In this document: positions 62,801-64,000 of the stretch, one piece after another
How the letters are laid out: each line of letters begins with the position of its first letter
Numbering within the stretch: position 1 is the stretch's first letter
Source of the DNA: Pseudoalteromonas luteoviolacea
Lineage (GTDB): Bacteria; Pseudomonadota; Gammaproteobacteria; Enterobacterales; Alteromonadaceae
Direction of reading: 5' to 3'
DNA: 64,000 nucleotides
NCBI RefSeq assembly: GCF_001750165.1
Contig: NZ_CP015411.1
Coordinates: 3,944,501 to 4,008,500, forward strand
Notes under the pieces: generated by a model
What the model saw: only the letters and a program-made list of their open reading frames with translations
The model's database searches: none
What the model was told of the DNA's origin: nothing
Translations under genes and position numbers: made by a program

Positions 62801-63576
62801 ACAAGAGGGTTGGACAGAGCGTTACCAAAACTTGATTCTTGCTCGGCTTTTTTATCAGCTTCTTGCTGAGCAATCATCTCACTTTGCATATCAATCACAA
62901 CTTTTAGCTGCTGTTGGATCTCGCTGTCTTTGCCGAGCTGCTCTCGTACATTTTGTAGCTCATCAGAAATACTGCTAAGTTGCTTTCTAAGTTGGTTATT
63001 TTCTTCTAGAATATCTTCCACATTCTGTACTGAAGACTTGAACTGATTTTGCAAATCAAGTAGCTTGGAATCTTGTTCCATGCGCAAGTTTCTAAGTTGA
63101 TTGGTTAACGCTTTTTGTGCCTGCTCAACATCTACTTTGCGTGCTTGCGTCACACGCTTCTTGGCAGCATCTATATCAGACTGGTTTAGAGTGCCATTTT
63201 TCTTACGCTCCCACAGCACATCATCTTGGTCAGATTTTTGTTTCGCAATGCCCGGATTGACACGTCTGATCTCAGCAAGTGTTGGAATACGAAGGTATGC
63301 ACCATCACGCATATGGTTGAGGTTTTGATCTAGAAACGCACCTGGATTTTTGTCGTACAGCGCCTTCATGACCTGATAAATCGTAACAGAGTCATCTGGT
63401 CTTATTTTCTGAGCGACGCGCCACAATGTGTCCGAAGACCGAATTGGGCCAACAGATCGACCTTCAAGGCCATAGTCAACACCCTTGGGGCCCTTCAACA
63501 CAGTGCCAACTTGAGTGTGTGCCGGAGACGTTATGAAAGCCAATGCTAGGATACAAAATAAGGCTAAACCGCGCAT
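56857..63576 (-). CDS. fimV: FimV/HubP polar protein with giant acidic repeats
   Basis: 2239 aa, much longer than typical FimV/HubP. Residues 1-21 are a signal peptide, about 41-98 the FimV LysM-like domain (SSDTLWRVAQKIRP, AYLRIPTLAEIRRVN), 140-245 coiled coil and 256-281 the transmembrane helix (LVIALLATIPALLIVGLGLM). The cytoplasmic part is extremely acidic. It has 11 copies of a 32-residue repeat (core DDLLADVGEEELDTELEAE) at about 606-980, then about 120 tandem hexapeptides ELEAEP at about 1029-1766. The C-terminal 48 residues are the conserved FimV/TPR cap (LDLARAYLEIEDFDSAVSAL). HubP recruits polar machinery in Vibrio and Shewanella (family knowledge). AAGGAA precedes the ATG. Confidence 0.93.
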   Translation of the reverse strand: MRGLALFCILALAFITSPAHTQVGTVLKGPKGVDYGLEGRSVGPIRSSDTLWRVAQKIRPDDSVTIYQVMKALYDKNPGAFLDQNLNHMRDGAYLRIPTLAEIRRVNPGIAKQKSDQDDVLWERKKNGTLNQSDIDAAKKRVTQARKVDVEQAQKALTNQLRNLRMEQDSKLLDLQNQFKSSVQNVEDILEENNQLRKQLSSISDELQNVREQLGKDSEIQQQLKVVIDMQSEMIAQQEADKKAEQESSFGNALSNPLVIALLATIPALLIVGLGLMFFLRKRKQAADSNVEEDEFLPQAPVSAAATAGAATAAAADPLDLDMPVTDDISPLDESVQLDDDILPEDDDIVFDSLDDEDDGFETGSSTLDQDELDSLLNDDIVFDDESPAEEASDDIDDFLQQSFDSTDDALDDEVTLDVEESTSDGDDILSADDIDDLFNEVGDEQDDTLDVSDDALAALSEELAEEPAPSVSGDEEFDLDDIDSLIDEAAAEPPKLDEAEGVAENDSILSADDIDDLLDGALDDEELASDDDGFELDDVDGLIDEAQQASEEQQGIDDLISQAEQGNELADDDDIDALLAEAGEEPETDLTGAPEDELDNVDDILAEVSESDLDTELEAEVTESAIEDDLGDIDDLLADVGDEELGTELEAEVTEPAIEDDLGDVDDLLADVGDEELGTELEAEVAESAIEDDLGDIDDLLADVGEEELDTELEAEVTEPAIEDDLGDVDDLLADVGDEELGTELEAEVAEPAIEDDLGDVDDLLADVGEEELDTELEAEVTEPAIEDDLGDVDDLLADVGDEELGTELEAEVAEPAIEDDLGDVDDLLADVGEEELDTELEAEVTEPAIEDDLGDVDDLLADVGEEELDTQLEAEVVEPAIEDDFGDVDDLLADVGEEELDTELEGEVTEPAIEDDFGDVDDLLADVGEEELDTQLEAEVTESDIEDDLGDVDDLLADVGEEELGTQLEAEVVEPAIEDELDNADDLLDFDPLAVSTVEAGHLDGMVEDEVNAPDMSNIQSDIAVDENLEAEPELEAEPELEAEPELEAEPELEAEPELEAEPELEAEPELEAEPELEAEPELEAEPELEAEPELEAEPELEAEPELEAEPELEAEPELEAEPELEAEPELEAEPELEAEPELEAEPELEAEPELEAEPELEAELELEAEPELEAEPELEAEPELEAEPELEAEPELEAEPELETEPELEAGLEIEAEPELEAEPELEAEPELEAEPELEAEPELEAEPELEAEPELEAEPELEAEPELEAEPELEAEPELEAEPELEAEPELEAEPELEAEPELEAEPELEAEPELEAEPELEAEPELEAEPELEAELELEAEPELEAGLEIEAEPELEAEPELEAEPELEAEPELEAEPELEAELELEAEPELEAGLEIEAEPELEAGLEIEAEPELEAEPELETEPELEAEPELEAEPELEAEPELEAEPELEAEPELEAEPELEAEPELEAEPELEAEPELEAELELEAEPELEAGLEIEAEPELEAEPELEAEPELEAEPELEAEPELEAELELEAELELEAEPELEAGLEIDAEPELEAEPELEAEPELEAEPELEAEPELEAEPELEAEPELEAEPELEAEPELEAEPELEAEPELEAEPELEAEPELEAEPELEAEPELEAEPELEAEPELEAEPELEAEPELEAEPELEAEPELEAEPELEAEPELEAEPELEAEPELEAEPELEAEPELEAEPELEAEPELEAEPELEAEPELEAEPELEAGLEIDAEPELEAEVDTESNLESLIHDIEGSELQNVDDMLEALEVEADIASLDEELMAEEVEIDLGDDPLGDEVDLLSEEPLPEQDFVTPSEQLDSYPELELEEVDDPEISLAEASFTEGVSEAERQLAESLESQKDLNAGIDGDLEASFDDELDDLFDDLDDEPHLEETDLLAEPSSGASVENDKTPAVIEDELDDLGIDLDTPFDEDAAMAAMDEERLSEPEPQMVSESSELQDLEIDLDTPFDESAALASIEAEGRESIIADEAGVSEKMDLAQNSGISDAELELDVSTGPEEFLAELDEISEAQSEVEPPVDIDESAIEDAFMADLEETNFDALLDEYAEPEEIERVEEPELEVDFDALLSEDLDEKFEIEEETPQEASSAMPEDFLEIDDLIAESDDAVTMEEPYQEPNMDVGLDDFEELLAGDNPTDVDLEEGGFSAKLDLARAYLEIEDFDSAVSALDDVMENGPSSVQEEARLLKEQIK
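58281..60490. repeat. Tandem 18-bp repeat array inside fimV
   Basis: About 122 consecutive 18-bp units encoding ELEAEP on the minus strand, all in frame, with synonymous variants (TCAGCTTCTAGT and TCTGCTTCGAGT types). Interspersed variants encode AGLEIEAEP (seven occurrences), ELELEAE and ETEPEL. The order of the variants is itself repeated, which indicates duplication of larger blocks. Confidence 0.95.
60640..61760. repeat. 96-bp tandem repeats inside fimV
   Basis: Eleven near-identical 96-bp units encoding 32 residues each with the core DVDDLLADVG, alternating between DEELGTELEAEV and EEELDTELEAEV types. The alternation suggests past duplication of a two-unit (192-bp) block. Confidence 0.93.
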
Positions 63577-63599
63577 GCTGTTCCTTTGTTTAAGGTGAC

Positions 63600-63620
63600 C
63601 ACTTACTCAACCAGTAAGTG
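63600..63620 (-). other. Hairpin in fimV leader
   Basis: CACTTACT and AGTAAGTG form a perfect 8-bp stem with a 5-nt loop, 24-44 bp before the fimV ATG. It could influence translation or mark an operator. The rest of the 268-bp gap to asd shows nothing further that can be supported. Confidence 0.4.
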
Positions 63621-63844
63621 AATAATAAATTTGCTCATCTTTGCTTTTTGCAAGCTCTATTCCAATTGCAAACTATAAACCAGTTATTAGGGAATATCCA
63701 TTGTCAGCGTAGTGAATCTTAACATCAACCTAGCACTTTAGGATTGGAATGAAAATGTTTTATAAATCAGGGAGGTGGTAAACAGATAGATTTGTGTATT
63801 CAGAGGGGCAAAATGCTGCCATCACATTCTGCCCAATTACGAGA

Positions 63845-64000
63845 TTAAAGGTAATTTGCTACCAGCTCTTCTGCAATTTGAACACTGTTTGTTGCCGCAC
63901 CCTTGCGCGTGTTATCCGACACAACCCACAAGTTTAACCCCATAGGATGCGAAATATCCGCTCTTAGACGACCAACGTAGACGGTGTCATTACCACTAGC
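63845..64000 (-). CDS. asd: Aspartate-semialdehyde dehydrogenase, C-terminal fragment
   Basis: Last 51 codons only; the gene continues beyond position 64000. The translation contains VYVGRLRADISHPMGLN and NLWVVSDNTRKGAATNSVQ, the C-terminal signature of the Pseudomonas/Vibrio Asd2-type enzyme, which reduces aspartyl phosphate in the Lys/Met/Thr pathway. A related Usg-like paralogue normally sits next to fimV/truA, but the intact RKGAA motif favours a true dehydrogenase. The catalytic cysteine is outside the window. Confidence 0.85.
   Translation of the reverse strand, partial: ASGNDTVYVGRLRADISHPMGLNLWVVSDNTRKGAATNSVQIAEELVANYL

Noticed and set aside
62583..62978. Plus-strand 131-codon frame opposite the fimV N-terminal region
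   Set aside because: Lies antisense to the transmembrane and coiled-coil region of fimV, with low-complexity sequence and no start signal.
63650..63690. CAATTGCAAAC near fimV as another copy of the EPS enhancer motif
   Set aside because: No -24/-12 promoter lies downstream and the match is partial; probably chance in A/T-rich sequence.

Overview
The window looks like a chromosomal segment of a marine gammaproteobacterium of the Alteromonadales, most likely Pseudoalteromonas. This rests on gene order (lon-clpX-clpP-tig, cysS/ppiB/lpxH, truA-accD-folC-dedD-cvpA-purF, psp next to sap), on protein similarity to E. coli and Vibrio orthologues as remembered, and on moderate GC. No database search was run. 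No prophage, insertion sequence or CRISPR array is visible. Most of the window is conserved housekeeping sequence. The accessory part is an exopolysaccharide locus at about 33-49 kb.

Layout. 0-4.4 kb: start of relA, rlmD, and divergently barA. 4.4-7 kb: phhB-phhA (phenylalanine hydroxylation) with a TyrR/PhhR-type operator, then a methionine gamma-lyase. 7-11 kb: phage-shock operon pspABC-ycjX-ycjF on the minus strand. 11.2-17.6 kb: divergent pspF followed 2 bp later by sapABCDF. 17.6-26.3 kb: protein quality-control block ppiD, hupB, lon, clpX, clpP, tig, with a near-perfect sigma-32 promoter before lon. 26.6-27.1 kb: tRNA operon Pro-Arg-His-Pro-Pro with a consensus sigma-70 promoter. 27.5-33 kb: folD, three small genes, cysS, ppiB, lpxH.

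33-49 kb: exopolysaccharide locus. Minus-strand genes (GT2, pyruvyl transferase, sugar transferase, a WecG-type transferase fused to a degenerate sugar-transferase domain, a DxD glycosyltransferase) and plus-strand genes (LruC-domain secreted protein, lipoprotein, sigma-54 response regulator, Wzx flippase, GT2, Wza-like exporter, kinase-less chain-length protein, Wzy-like polymerase) point away from a central intergenic region. Five transcription units start with -24/-12 (sigma-54) promoters. Each has a TGCAAATT-like element 65-82 bp upstream. This suggests one regulon controlled by the sigma-54 regulator encoded in the locus, and it is the most interesting system here.

49-64 kb: miaE, a YIP1-family membrane protein, purF, cvpA, dedD, folC, accD, truA, then a giant fimV/hubP gene (2239 codons) and the end of asd. 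The fimV gene holds 11 copies of a 32-residue repeat and about 120 tandem copies of an acidic hexapeptide (18-bp DNA repeat). Start codons were moved inward from the longest reading frame where a ribosome binding site or family alignment favoured a later start.
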